Shown one piece after another: positions 26,926 to 35,752 of a stretch of DNA of 64,000 bases (positions are counted from its first letter, which is position 1; the number at the start of each line of letters is the position of its first letter). Where the stretch lies: the NCBI RefSeq assembly GCF_017426705.2, contig NZ_CP147251.1, positions 941,501 to 1,005,500 on the forward strand, in the 5' to 3' direction. The translations under genes and the position numbers were made by a program. Under the pieces are notes generated by a model. The model saw only the letters and a list, made by a program, of their open reading frames with translations. It was not told the origin of the DNA and ran no database searches. The stretch comes from Enterococcus sp. DIV2402 (lineage in GTDB: Bacteria; Bacillota; Bacilli; Lactobacillales; Enterococcaceae).

Positions 26926-26997
26926 ATGAATTTTTATCATCGTATAAAAATCATGATTCCACCATTTCCCTGTAAAGGATGTTTTTTTCTTAGATAA
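26926..26997 (+). CDS. Possible 23-residue leader peptide before the exporter gene
   Basis: ATG with a strong AAAGGGGTGAGG site 3-7 bases before it, open for 23 codons (MNFYHRIKIMIPPFPCKGCF then FLR), ending 21 bases before the exporter ATG. Small leaders of this kind often control drug-efflux or ribosome-protection genes by ribosome stalling. The two prolines at residues 12-13 could slow ribosomes. Nothing shows it is made; it may be chance. Confidence 0.35.
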   Translation: MNFYHRIKIMIPPFPCKGCFFLR

Positions 26998-27018
26998 GTA
27001 AACTTTTAGGAGCGAATT

Positions 27019-28197
27019 ATGGAAAAAAACATCGAGTCAAATAAAATTAGTTTAGCGTTATTAGTTTGCCTAGTCGGCTTTCCACAAATTAGTGAAACTA
27101 TTTTCACCCCTTCTTTAACAGAAATTGCTAAAGGATATCAAGTGTCAATAAATGTGTCACAAATGACATTAAGTATTTACTTTTTAGCATTTGCATTTGG
27201 CGTTTTCTTTTGGGGGATTACTTCAGATTATTTTGGTCGGAGAGTGGCGATGAATGGAGGATTATTTATCTACACCATTGGTTGCCTGCTCTGTTACTGG
27301 TCAACAGATATTATTTTGTTATTTGTTGGGCGTGTCATACAGGCTTTTGGTGCTAGTACTGGTTCTGTAACTACCCAAACAATCTTGCGCGATAACTATC
27401 AAGGAAAACAACGGCATACTTTATTTGCACAAATTTCTGCAGCATTAGCTTTTACTCCTGCTATAGGTCCATTAATTGGTGGTTTTTTAGGACAATATTT
27501 TGGATACAAAATGGTCTTTTTAGCATTAGTTGGTTTGGGCACCTTTTTATTAATCTGGAGCCTGAAAAAATTGCCTGAAACATCATCGAGCAAAAAAAAT
27601 CATTTGAATTATCAAAAAATCTGCCAAATTGGTCAAAGAATGATTGTTGACAAGTATACGTGGACATTTTGTGTATTGATTGGTGTATTGAACGGCGTAT
27701 TATTTGGCTACCATTCAGAAGCACCTTCTATTTTTATTGAAAAATTTGGATTCACCCAAGCTCAATATGGTTTCATTGGAATTGTGGTGGCATTAGCTAC
27801 TGTTCTAGGTTCATTTATTTCGAAGCAGACCTTAGAGCGATTATTACCTGAAACAATTATTCTTTTAGGAACAAAAATAGCCCTGATTGGTAGTTTAGGA
27901 TTATTAGTAGTATCGTTGCTGCCAGTGTCATTTAACCTTCTTTTGCTTCTATATCTGGTTGGGATTTTTTCAGTATTAACAGGGGTTGGAATTGCCTTGC
28001 CGAACTGTTTAAGTTTAGCATTAGTAAATTTTACAGATGTTGCTGGGACAGCGGGGGCATTTTTAAGTTTAGGTTATTATGTAATTGTAAGTATTTTAAC
28101 CTTTTGTATTAGTACAATTCATACTGGTTCAATCAGTATTTTACCTGTTTTCTTTCTAGGTTCATTTTTATTGATTTATTGGATGCAAAAGAGATGA
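27019..28197 (+). CDS. MFS exporter, Bcr/CflA drug-resistance type
   Basis: Membrane transporter of 392 residues with 12 predicted segments. The Bcr/CflA pattern is visible: an early LPxLxEIA-like stretch (FTPSLTEIAKGYQVS), the loop motif SDYFGRRVAMNGG after the second segment, and GRVIQAFGASTGSVTTQTILRD in the fourth. Members export chloramphenicol, bicyclomycin or other small molecules, or sugars and amino acids. The substrate here is unknown. It is preceded by a possible leader peptide and ends at a strong two-way terminator shared with gntR. Confidence 0.86.
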   Translation: MEKNIESNKISLALLVCLVGFPQISETIFTPSLTEIAKGYQVSINVSQMTLSIYFLAFAFGVFFWGITSDYFGRRVAMNGGLFIYTIGCLLCYWSTDIILLFVGRVIQAFGASTGSVTTQTILRDNYQGKQRHTLFAQISAALAFTPAIGPLIGGFLGQYFGYKMVFLALVGLGTFLLIWSLKKLPETSSSKKNHLNYQKICQIGQRMIVDKYTWTFCVLIGVLNGVLFGYHSEAPSIFIEKFGFTQAQYGFIGIVVALATVLGSFISKQTLERLLPETIILLGTKIALIGSLGLLVVSLLPVSFNLLLLLYLVGIFSVLTGVGIALPNCLSLALVNFTDVAGTAGAFLSLGYYVIVSILTFCISTIHTGSISILPVFFLGSFLLIYWMQKR

Positions 28198-28204
28198 AAA
28201 GAAT

Positions 28205-28248
28205 AAAAATCATCGGGCTTTCTTTTTAAAAGAAAGTCCGATGGTTTT
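28205..28248. terminator. Two-way terminator between exporter and gntR
   Basis: AAAATCATCGG..CTTTCTTTT and AAAAGAAAG..CCGATGGTTTT pair over about 20 positions with small mismatches, with A/T tracts on both ends. Confidence 0.85.
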
Positions 28249-28950
28249 TTAATCAGAAATAACGGTGAAATCGCCTTTGTCATAGCGATGACGTGCGTGA
28301 GAAATTTCAAAAGGAATACCATTTTTTAAATAAACCGTTTGTTCGACTTCTAACACAGGATCATGTACGTCACAATTGAGGTAGTTTTGATCATAGATAT
28401 CGGCTTTGTCGGCTTTAATGCGACGAATGGATGTCCCGATTTCTAGGTTTAAGCTTTCGTTAATATAACGATAGATGGAGGATTTTAAAATATCTTCATC
28501 TATACCTGGAATCAGTTGAACAGGCATGATTGTATATTCTAACGAAAGAGGTTCATTGTCTAATAAGCGTAAACGGACAATATCATAAATGGGTTCGTTT
28601 TTCTTGATTTTTAATTTTTTTTGCTCCACTTCATCAGGAAATAACACCCCAAACGAGATAATCTGGCTCGTTACTTCGCCCAATTCACCGAGACGTTTGG
28701 TGAGACCACGGTGGGTTTGTGCATTGTAATCAAAAATAGACAAAGGTCCAGTAACAAAGGTGCCTATGCCTTTACGACCATAGATGAGTCCTTCGAGATG
28801 CAGTAAATCTAAAGCTTTTTGAATCGTGACGCGGCTAGTGTGATAATAGTCGGCTAACTCAGTTTGTTTGGGTAATTTTTCTTGCTTTTTGTACAGCCCA
28901 TTTGTTATTTTTGAACGAATATCAGCTGCAATCTCATGATATTTTGCCAC
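28249..28950 (-). CDS. GntR/HutC-family transcriptional regulator
   Basis: Sugar-responsive repressor. The winged-helix DNA-binding domain (about residues 1-65; ELADYYHTSRVTIQKALDLL, then the wing GIGTFVTG) is followed by a UTRA effector domain (about 85-233). I use the GTG at 28950, which has AGAGGTG just before it; a TTG six codons earlier has no ribosome site. It is transcribed away from the EIIC/GH1 operon and very likely controls it, through the large dyad in the gap; in this family the effector is often a sugar phosphate, here perhaps a phosphorylated beta-glucoside. Confidence 0.88.
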   Translation of the reverse strand: MAKYHEIAADIRSKITNGLYKKQEKLPKQTELADYYHTSRVTIQKALDLLHLEGLIYGRKGIGTFVTGPLSIFDYNAQTHRGLTKRLGELGEVTSQIISFGVLFPDEVEQKKLKIKKNEPIYDIVRLRLLDNEPLSLEYTIMPVQLIPGIDEDILKSSIYRYINESLNLEIGTSIRRIKADKADIYDQNYLNCDVHDPVLEVEQTVYLKNGIPFEISHARHRYDKGDFTVISD

Positions 28951-28986
28951 AGAATCACCTCTTTTCAAGCTAGAATAAACTATTTT

Positions 28987-29022
28987 AGCGACTATGTAAA
29001 TGTATTTATTTACATAGTCGCT
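28987..29022. promoter_or_regulatory. 36-base dyad, candidate GntR operator
   Basis: AGCGACTATGTAAA (28987-29000) and TTTACATAGTCGCT (29009-29022) are perfect inverted repeats with an 8-base spacer. The site lies between gntR and the EIIC gene. No T run follows in a terminator-like way on either side, which favours an operator. Confidence 0.65.
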
Positions 29023-29030
29023 TTATGGCG

Positions 29031-29078
29031 TTTACATATTTGGAAAGATACGTTAAATTTACTTTGTAATCGGTTACT
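29031..29078 (+). promoter_or_regulatory. Promoter and cre site of the EIIC/GH1 operon
   Basis: TTTACA (29031-29036) and TAAATT (29054-29059) are 17 bases apart. TGTAATCGGTTACT at 29065-29078 fits 13 of 14 positions of the cre consensus TGWAANCGNTNWCA, around the expected start of transcription, so CcpA repression by glucose is likely. Confidence 0.55.
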
Positions 29079-29112
29079 TAGAGGTTTTTAAAGGGATTAG
29101 GAGGAAATTTTA

Positions 29113-30405
29113 ATGGAAAAATTTGCAAGTGTTTTGGGAAATATCGCCGCAAAAATTAATAGTTTACGTTACATTATTGTTATTAAAAATGCTTTTGCAG
29201 CATTAATTCCAGTAATTATTACAGGTGCGTTTGGAACTTTGTTTTCTGCAATGATTTTTGATTCAGAAAATGGCTTAGCCAAAATTAGCACTTTGAGTTT
29301 TTTAGCAGAGTTAAAACCTATTTCATCGGCAGTGAGTTATGTGACGTTAAGTTTTTTGACCATTTATGCGGTATTTTTAATTGGTATTGAGCTAGCGAAA
29401 CTAAATAAAGTGGACGGTGTATTTTCTGGGATTGTTGCAGTGATGTCTTATTTATCAGTGAATCCAACAGTTTTTACGGTAGTGAATGAAGATATTTCGG
29501 TGGTGGCTGAAAATGTTTTGGCTAAACAATATACGGATACTAAAGGACTTTTCTTGGGAATGTTTATTGCGATTGTTTCAGTCGAATTATATTGTTGGTT
29601 GGGCAGACAAGAGAAGCTGCAGTTAAAAATGCCTGATACGGTACCGACGAACGTTGCATCAAGTTTTTCTGCATTATTTCCAACTGTTCTAACGGTAGTA
29701 ACGATTGCAACAGCTGGTTTTATTGTGAAAGCTGTGACTGGAATGTATGCTTATGACATAATTTACAATATCGTTCAACGACCATTAGAAGGGATTGTCC
29801 AAGGTTTACCAGGAATTTTATTATTAATGTTTATTGCTCAAATTTTTTGGGTCATTGGAATTCATGGCAATCAAATGGTCAAACCAGTTAGAGAGCCACT
29901 TTTGTTAGCTGCTATTGCGGTAAATACCGAAGCTTTTGAAGCAGGAAAAGAGATACCGAATATCATTACGATGCCTTTTTGGGACATGTATATGAGCATG
30001 GGTGGTTCAGGAGTCACGATTGGGTTGTTGGTTGCTGTTTTAATTGCTGGAAAACGTGAAGATATGAAACAAATTACTAAATTATCGTTAGCGCCAGGTA
30101 TTTTCAATATCAATGAACCAGTCATTTTTGGTATGCCAATTATGTTAAACCCAATATTGGCAATTCCTTTTATTCTAACACCACTGATTACCGGAACAAT
30201 TGGTTATATTGCGACTTCGATTGGTTTTGCTGCAAAAGCCGTAGTGATGGTTCCCTGGCCAACGCCACCATTAATCAATGCTTATCTAGCAACAGCTGGG
30301 GATATTGGTGCTGTGATTACGCAAGCTTTTTGTATTATTCTTTCGATTTTAATTTATTTACCATTCGTGTTCACTACCAATCGGACAAAAAATGAAACAC
30401 TTTAG
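29113..30405 (+). CDS. PTS cellobiose/lactose-family EIIC permease
   Basis: Membrane component of a sugar phosphotransferase system, 430 residues with about 8-10 membrane segments. Family marks include FASVLGNIAAKINSLRY at the start and INEPVIFGMPIMLNP near residue 335-350. It belongs to the CelB/LacE EIIC type that takes up beta-glucosides or chitobiose. No EIIA or EIIB gene lies beside it, so it must borrow these from elsewhere. The next gene, 12 bases on, encodes a GH1 phospho-beta-glucosidase. Confidence 0.92.
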   Translation: MEKFASVLGNIAAKINSLRYIIVIKNAFAALIPVIITGAFGTLFSAMIFDSENGLAKISTLSFLAELKPISSAVSYVTLSFLTIYAVFLIGIELAKLNKVDGVFSGIVAVMSYLSVNPTVFTVVNEDISVVAENVLAKQYTDTKGLFLGMFIAIVSVELYCWLGRQEKLQLKMPDTVPTNVASSFSALFPTVLTVVTIATAGFIVKAVTGMYAYDIIYNIVQRPLEGIVQGLPGILLLMFIAQIFWVIGIHGNQMVKPVREPLLLAAIAVNTEAFEAGKEIPNIITMPFWDMYMSMGGSGVTIGLLVAVLIAGKREDMKQITKLSLAPGIFNINEPVIFGMPIMLNPILAIPFILTPLITGTIGYIATSIGFAAKAVVMVPWPTPPLINAYLATAGDIGAVITQAFCIILSILIYLPFVFTTNRTKNETL

Positions 30406-30417
30406 AGGAGGAGAACT

Positions 30418-31836
30418 ATGTTAGAGATACAAATTCCCAAAGATTTTATATTAGGTGCCGCTTCATCAGCTTGGCAGACAGAAGGATGGCAGGGCAAAAA
30501 AGCAGGACAAGACTCCTTTTTAGATAAGTGGTATCAAGAAGAATTTTTTGTTTGGCATGAAGGGTATGGCCCAGCGGTTGCAACTAATTTTATGGAAAGG
30601 TATCAAGACGATATTCAACTGATGAAAGAAATTCATTTGACACATTATCGTACATCGATTAATTGGGCTCGTTTTTTTACAGATTATGAACAGTTAATTG
30701 TGGATGAAGAATATGCACAACATATTGATAACGTTATTGATGCCTTAATCGAAGCAAATGTTGAACCCATGCTTTGTTTGGAACATTATGAGTTGCCTGC
30801 CTATTTACTGGAAAAATACGATGGTTGGTCTTCAAAAAAAGTAGTTGAACTGTACACAGAGTATGCGCGGATTGCATTTGAACGATATGGTAATCGCGTG
30901 AAACAATGGTTTACGTTCAATGAACCAATTGTTATTCAAACACGTTGCTATCTAGATGCCATTCGTTGGCCACATGAACAAAATACTAAAAAATGGATGC
31001 TATGGAATTATCATAAAGTCTTAGCAAGTGCGAAAGCGATTAAGATTTTCCATGAAAATCAATATGAAGGACGCATTGGGTGTGTATTAAATCCAGAGAT
31101 GGTTTATGCTCGCTCAACATCACCTGAAGATTGCCAGGCAAAAGAAATGTATGATTTATTTTATAATCGAGTATTTTTTGATCCTATGATTAAAGGAGAA
31201 TTTCCCCAAAAATTAATTGATTTATGCAAACAACATGCGATTTATTTTGATCCAACCGAAGAGGAGTTGCAAATTATTAAAACCAATCCCGTTGATTTTT
31301 TAGGCATTAATCAATATTATCCTAAACGTGTACAAGCACCGAAATATCAATGGAATCCAAATACACCATTTCATCCAGAAGCTTATTTTGATTCTTTTGA
31401 GTTGCCAGGCAGAAAAATGAATCATTCCAGAGGGTGGGAAATCTATCCTCAAATTATGTATGATTTAGCGATGTATCTTAAAGCTAATTATGGAGATATT
31501 CCTTGGTTAATCACGGAAAATGGTATGGGCTCTGAGAATGAGGAACATTACCTAAACGCAGACGGGACAGTACAAGATGATTATCGAATTGATTTTATTA
31601 GGGATCATTTACACTATTTATTAAAAGCTGTTGCAGAGGGAGCCAACTGTGAAGGGTACATGTTATGGGCTTTTACCGATTGCGTATCCCCAATGAATGC
31701 GTTTAAAAATCGTTATGGGTTAGTTCGGATTGATCTACAACGTAATCGTCAGCGTTCATTGAAGAAATCTGCTCATTGGTACCAGTCATTAATTGATAAC
31801 AGGGTATTGCATGTAGAAGAAATGTCCTACCGATAA
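30418..31836 (+). CDS. 6-phospho-beta-glucosidase, GH1
   Basis: Hydrolyses the phosphorylated beta-glucoside delivered by the PTS. The 472-residue GH1 barrel has the acid/base glutamate in WFTFNEPIV (about residue 166) and the nucleophile in LITENGMG (about 365). The opening FILGAASSAWQTEG is the family N-terminal signature. The context of EIIC plus GntR makes phospho-substrates most likely, though the exact sugar (cellobiose, gentiobiose, salicin-type) is not settled. A strong terminator follows. Confidence 0.93.
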   Translation: MLEIQIPKDFILGAASSAWQTEGWQGKKAGQDSFLDKWYQEEFFVWHEGYGPAVATNFMERYQDDIQLMKEIHLTHYRTSINWARFFTDYEQLIVDEEYAQHIDNVIDALIEANVEPMLCLEHYELPAYLLEKYDGWSSKKVVELYTEYARIAFERYGNRVKQWFTFNEPIVIQTRCYLDAIRWPHEQNTKKWMLWNYHKVLASAKAIKIFHENQYEGRIGCVLNPEMVYARSTSPEDCQAKEMYDLFYNRVFFDPMIKGEFPQKLIDLCKQHAIYFDPTEEELQIIKTNPVDFLGINQYYPKRVQAPKYQWNPNTPFHPEAYFDSFELPGRKMNHSRGWEIYPQIMYDLAMYLKANYGDIPWLITENGMGSENEEHYLNADGTVQDDYRIDFIRDHLHYLLKAVAEGANCEGYMLWAFTDCVSPMNAFKNRYGLVRIDLQRNRQRSLKKSAHWYQSLIDNRVLHVEEMSYR

Positions 31837-31884
31837 TAAAAAAGATGGTCGTAGCCTTGAAAAAGTCGATGACCATCTTTTTAA
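31837..31884 (+). terminator. Terminator after the GH1 gene
   Basis: AAAAAGATGGTC and GACCATCTTTTT pair around a 19-base loop. Confidence 0.82.
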
Positions 31885-31952
31885 ATCCTTCTAACGCCTG
31901 ATTTTCTTTTTTAAAAGTTATGCGATACTATAGAAGAAAGGGAGGTTATGTA

Positions 31953-32831
31953 ATGAAAGAAAAGAATACATTTCATGTAAATGGCTATTTGGGTTTGTTT
32001 GTTTTAATTGGTTTAATGCTGGCAGGAATTTATGTGTTTTATATGGGTGTAACCACAGACAGTGTTTTCCAGATTGTAGTTAGTATTGTTCTATGGATTA
32101 TTTCTATCTTATTTATTAGTTCATTGACGATTGTTAGTCCTAACCAAGCCAAAGCGATTTTATTTTTTGGGAAATATTTAGGAACAATTAAATCAAATGG
32201 TTTGTTTATCACGACACCATTGACACAAAAAATTAATGTCTCATTAAAAGTTCGTAATTTTAATAGTTCTTTGTTAAAAGTAAATGATAATGATGGAAAT
32301 CCTATAGAAATTTCAGCAGTCGTTGTATTTAAAGTAGTTGACACTGCTAAGGCCTTATTCGATGTTGATTATTATCAAAACTTTGTTGAAATTCAAAGTG
32401 AAACAGCTATTCGCCATATTGCGACCCAATATCCATATGATTCATTTAGTGATGATGATGTTACGTTACGAGGAAATACAGGGTTAGTTTCTGATGAACT
32501 AGCGAAAGAGTTGCAAGAACGTTTAGCAGTGGCTGGTGTTGAAGTAATCGAAACACGTCTGAATCACTTAGCCTATTCAACTGAAATTGCTAGCGCGATG
32601 TTACAGCGTCAACAAGCCAAGGCCATTTTAGCAGCACGACAAACAATTGTCGAAGGAGCAGTGACGATGACACAAATGGCATTGGAACAAATTGAAGAAG
32701 GCCAAGAAATTAATTTTACAGATGATCGCAAAGTACAACTAATTAATAATTTACTTGTCTCCATCATTACCGATCGTGGCACTCAACCGGTTATTAATAC
32801 AGGTGATGTCAAAGAAGTTAAAACAAGATAG
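31953..32831 (+). CDS. SPFH (band 7/stomatin) domain membrane protein
   Basis: Membrane scaffold-type protein. Two hydrophobic stretches near the N-terminus (about residues 10-32 and 38-58) are followed by a band-7 domain (about 60-270) with the typical VSPNQAKAILFFGKYLG and the repeated pattern IETRLNHLAYSTEIASAML, QRQQAKAILAAR. I take the ATG at 31953, which has GGGAGG before it; an ATG at 31920 has no site. It lies 11 bases before a LURP-one gene. SPFH proteins organise membrane microdomains or protease complexes; the partner here is unknown. Confidence 0.86.
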   Translation: MKEKNTFHVNGYLGLFVLIGLMLAGIYVFYMGVTTDSVFQIVVSIVLWIISILFISSLTIVSPNQAKAILFFGKYLGTIKSNGLFITTPLTQKINVSLKVRNFNSSLLKVNDNDGNPIEISAVVVFKVVDTAKALFDVDYYQNFVEIQSETAIRHIATQYPYDSFSDDDVTLRGNTGLVSDELAKELQERLAVAGVEVIETRLNHLAYSTEIASAMLQRQQAKAILAARQTIVEGAVTMTQMALEQIEEGQEINFTDDRKVQLINNLLVSIITDRGTQPVINTGDVKEVKTR

Positions 32832-32842
32832 GAGAGTGACGT

Positions 32843-33340
32843 ATGAAAAAACTCTATATTAAACAAAAAGTTTTTAGCATTGGTGAAAAATTTACAATCA
32901 CGGATGAAAATCAACAGCCACGCTATTCTGTAGAAGGTAGTTTCTTTAAAATTCCAAAAGAATTCAAAATTTTAGATGAAAATCATCATGAGATTGGCGT
33001 GATTACGAAAAAAATCTTTTCTTTACTTCCGAAATTTTTTGTCGAAGTTGATGGTGAAGAAATGATTACCATTACAAAGGAATTCACCTTTTTTAAACCC
33101 AAATATTCGATTGATTCTCAAGGGATAAGTGTTGAAGGGAACTGGTGGGATATGGACTTTGATGTACGTGCCCACGGTAAAAAAATTGCTGATATTAATA
33201 AAAAATGGTTTACGTGGGGCGACACATATGAAGTAACGATTTTAGATGAGTCAATGGAACAAGTCATCATTTCATTAGTAATCGCTATCGATTGTGTCAA
33301 AGCAGACGAAAGTGCAGCAAGTAGTGCTAGTAGTTCGTAG
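32843..33340 (+). CDS. LURP-one-related (tubby-like fold) protein
   Basis: A 165-residue protein of the LURP-one/YxjI type, a beta barrel with a central helix related to Tubby and phospholipid scramblases. Repeated beta segments (YIKQKVFSIGEKFTITDENQ, IGVITKKIFSLLPKFFVEV, WWDMDFDVRAHGKKIADINKKW) support the fold. The C-terminus ends in a Ser/Ala tail. The role is unknown; pairing with an SPFH protein suggests membrane-lipid work. A terminator follows directly. Confidence 0.8.
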   Translation: MKKLYIKQKVFSIGEKFTITDENQQPRYSVEGSFFKIPKEFKILDENHHEIGVITKKIFSLLPKFFVEVDGEEMITITKEFTFFKPKYSIDSQGISVEGNWWDMDFDVRAHGKKIADINKKWFTWGDTYEVTILDESMEQVIISLVIAIDCVKADESAASSASSS

Positions 33341-33368
33341 AGTGTAGTTTTAGCTACACTCTTTTTTT
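33340..33368 (+). terminator. Terminator after the LURP-one gene
   Basis: GAGTGTAG and CTACACTC pair around TTTTAG, followed by seven Ts. Confidence 0.85.
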
Positions 33369-33639
33369 GTTCGTGTTTTACTCTTTTGTAAGAGTTTTTA
33401 TATAATTAATATTCGAATCTTGTTTACTGATAGGAATGTTTTTATTTTTTTAATCATTTTCTTTCGTTTTTTTGTAAAAAAAGTATTTACAATGAATAAT
33501 TAACGTGTATAATAAACGAGTGCTTAGATATGAATGTACGTGTTTTATAGATTAAACGAAGGTTTAAATTCTAATTACATTCGTTTTTATCTATAATTAC
33601 GGAAAATACAGATGACTTTATTCGGAGGGAATACACAAA
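33369..33639 (+). promoter_or_regulatory. Promoter and structured leader of the nucleoside-binding lipoprotein gene
   Basis: TTTACA (33486-33491) and TATAAT (33508-33513), 16 bases apart, form a good housekeeping promoter. The leader of about 120 bases contains a hairpin: TAGATTAAACGAA near 33548 pairs with TTCGTTTTTATCTA near 33584 with one small bulge. I do not see the conserved core of a purine riboswitch. An AGGGAA site precedes the ATG. Confidence 0.5.
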
Positions 33640-34734
33640 ATGAAAAAAACAAAATTGATGAAATTAGCTTTAGCAACAGCAGGAATCGTTGCTGTATTAA
33701 GTGGTTGCGGAACTGGAGGAACAGATAGCTCAGATTCAAGTAGCAGTTCTTCTAGCAAAGCTAGTTCATCAGAAGTGTCACCAGTAGCCTTAATTACAGA
33801 TGGTAATGGGGTAGATGACCGTTCATTTAACCAATCTGCTTGGGAAGGCATGGTTGCTTGGGGTGAAGAAAATGGCGTGGAACAAGGGGCCAATGGTTAC
33901 CAATATTTCCAATCATCAGGTGAATCTGATTTTATTCCAAACATTGATCAAGCGTTAACTGCTGGATATCAAACAATTTTCGGGATTGGCTTTAAATTAC
34001 AAGCAGCAATTCAAGAACAAGCAACAGCTAATCCAGAAGTAAACTTTGTTATTGTGGATGAAATTGTTGAAGGATTAGATAATACCGTTTCTGCTACATT
34101 CAAATCAAATGAATCAGCGTACTTAGCTGGTTTAGCAGCAGCGTATTCAACACAAACAAATACAGTTGGTTTCTTGGGTGGTATGCAAATTTCATTGATT
34201 GAAGCCTTTGAAGCTGGTTTCAAACAAGGTGTTGAAGATGGTGCGAAAGCGTTAGATAAAGATATTAAAGTGGTTAGCCAATACGCAGGTGATTTCTCAG
34301 CACCAGATAAAGGACGTACGATTGCTTCAGCGATTTATGCCCAAGGTGCAGATATTATCTACGGTGCAGCAGGAGCAACTGGGAATGGTTTATTCCAAGA
34401 AGCGAAATCATTAAATGAAACTCGTGATGATAAAGTTTGGGTTATCGGTGTTGACCGTGACCAAGTTGAAGAAGGTGCTTACAAAAAAGATGGCAAAGAA
34501 GATAACTTTACGTTAACTTCGACATTAAAAGAAGTTGGAGCAGCAGTAAAAGATTTAGCTGAAAAATCAAACAACGGTGAATTCCCTGGTGGTGAACACA
34601 TTGTTTACGGTTTAGAAGAAAATGGAGTTGGTATAACAGATGGTCAACTTTCTGATGAAGCAAAAGCAGCAGTAAAAGAAGCTCGTGAACAAATCATTGC
34701 AGGTGACATTGTTGTGAAAGATACGTTAAAATAG
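33640..34734 (+). CDS. BMP-family nucleoside-binding lipoprotein
   Basis: Surface lipoprotein, the binding part of a nucleoside ABC importer of the PnrA/BmpA type. A signal peptide ends in a lipobox (VLSGC, Cys about residue 23); a Ser-rich linker follows (about 28-45). The mature domain has the family pattern VALITDGNGVDDRSFNQSAW, FGIGFKLQAAI and GAAGATGNGLFQEA. At 364 residues it is typical. The permease and ATPase are not next to it, so they must be elsewhere. A hairpin separates it from the nucleoside hydrolase gene. Confidence 0.93.
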   Translation: MKKTKLMKLALATAGIVAVLSGCGTGGTDSSDSSSSSSSKASSSEVSPVALITDGNGVDDRSFNQSAWEGMVAWGEENGVEQGANGYQYFQSSGESDFIPNIDQALTAGYQTIFGIGFKLQAAIQEQATANPEVNFVIVDEIVEGLDNTVSATFKSNESAYLAGLAAAYSTQTNTVGFLGGMQISLIEAFEAGFKQGVEDGAKALDKDIKVVSQYAGDFSAPDKGRTIASAIYAQGADIIYGAAGATGNGLFQEAKSLNETRDDKVWVIGVDRDQVEEGAYKKDGKEDNFTLTSTLKEVGAAVKDLAEKSNNGEFPGGEHIVYGLEENGVGITDGQLSDEAKAAVKEAREQIIAGDIVVKDTLK

Positions 34735-34744
34735 AATAAATGAT

Positions 34745-34786
34745 ACGACACAGGTCAAGATTTCTCATTTGCCTGTGTCGTCTTTA
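34745..34786 (+). terminator. Hairpin between lipoprotein and nucleoside hydrolase genes
   Basis: ACGACACAGG and CCTGTGTCGT, 10 perfect pairs, then CTTTAATG. The T run is weak, so it may act as partial terminator or mRNA stabiliser that keeps lipoprotein levels above the enzyme. Confidence 0.65.
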
Positions 34787-34802
34787 ATGAAAAGGAGAAA
34801 TT

Positions 34803-35741
34803 ATGAGAAAAGTTTATTTGAACCATGACGGTGGCGTGGATGATTTAGTGACTTTATTTTTAATGTTACAAATGGAAGAAGTAGAACTAGTGGGTGTCGG
34901 TGTTATTCCAGCCGATTGTTATTTAGAACCAGCTGTTTCTGCGAGTCGTAAAATTATTGATAAATTTGGTAAAGGACAACAACTTTCCGTTGCATCATCA
35001 AATTCTCGTCCTAAAAATCCTTTTCCAAAGGATTGGCGCATGCATGCCTTTACAGTTGATGCATTACCTATTTTAAATGAAAGCGGCAAAGTAGAAACAC
35101 CCTTAGCTGATACGTATGCGCATCAACATTTAATTGATACTTTGCATGAGCAAGAAGAGAAAATTGATTTAGTTTTTGTGGGACCTTTAACGGATTTAGC
35201 GCGGGCATTAGAGCTTGACCCAACCATTCAAGAGAAAATTGGTAAATTATATTGGATGGGCGGGACGTTTTTAGAAAAAGGAAACGTCGAAGAGCCTGAA
35301 CATGATGGAACGGCTGAATGGAATGCCTTTTGGGATCCTGAAGCGGTCGCTGTGGTTTGGGAGAGTACCATTGAAATTGTTTTAGTAGCTTTAGAAAGCA
35401 CGAATATGGTGCCATTAACTAATGATATTCGTGACATGTGGGCAAGAAACCGTGCGGATGAAGGTATTGATTTCCTTGGACAAGCGTATGCGATTGTTCC
35501 ACCGTTAGTTCATTTCCAAACCAATTCAACGTATTTCTTATGGGATGTATTGACTGCTGCAACATTCGGCAAAGAAGAAATGGTCAAAAAAGAAACCGTT
35601 TCGTCAATTGTCATTGCGGATGGTGTCAGTCAAGGAAAAACTGAACGCCATAGTGAAGGTCGTCCAGTCGAGTTAGTTTACCATGTAGAACATGATACAT
35701 TCTTTGACTATATTACAAATCTTGCGCGTCAAGAAGAATAA
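34803..35741 (+). CDS. Inosine-uridine-type nucleoside hydrolase
   Basis: Splits nucleosides into base and ribose. The N-terminal metal-binding motif reads NHDGGVDD, a variant of the usual DTDPGxDD, with the later residues VFVGPLTDLARAL and EWNAFWDPEAVAVV consistent with the family. The 312-residue length is normal. The gene follows a nucleoside-binding lipoprotein, so imported nucleosides are the likely substrate. An AAAGGAG site precedes the ATG. Confidence 0.9.
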   Translation: MRKVYLNHDGGVDDLVTLFLMLQMEEVELVGVGVIPADCYLEPAVSASRKIIDKFGKGQQLSVASSNSRPKNPFPKDWRMHAFTVDALPILNESGKVETPLADTYAHQHLIDTLHEQEEKIDLVFVGPLTDLARALELDPTIQEKIGKLYWMGGTFLEKGNVEEPEHDGTAEWNAFWDPEAVAVVWESTIEIVLVALESTNMVPLTNDIRDMWARNRADEGIDFLGQAYAIVPPLVHFQTNSTYFLWDVLTAATFGKEEMVKKETVSSIVIADGVSQGKTERHSEGRPVELVYHVEHDTFFDYITNLARQEE

Positions 35742-35752
35742 CAGAATAAATT

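Noticed and set aside
33514..33639. Purine riboswitch before the nucleoside lipoprotein gene
   Set aside because: The conserved core bases and three-way junction pattern were not found; only a single stem is seen.
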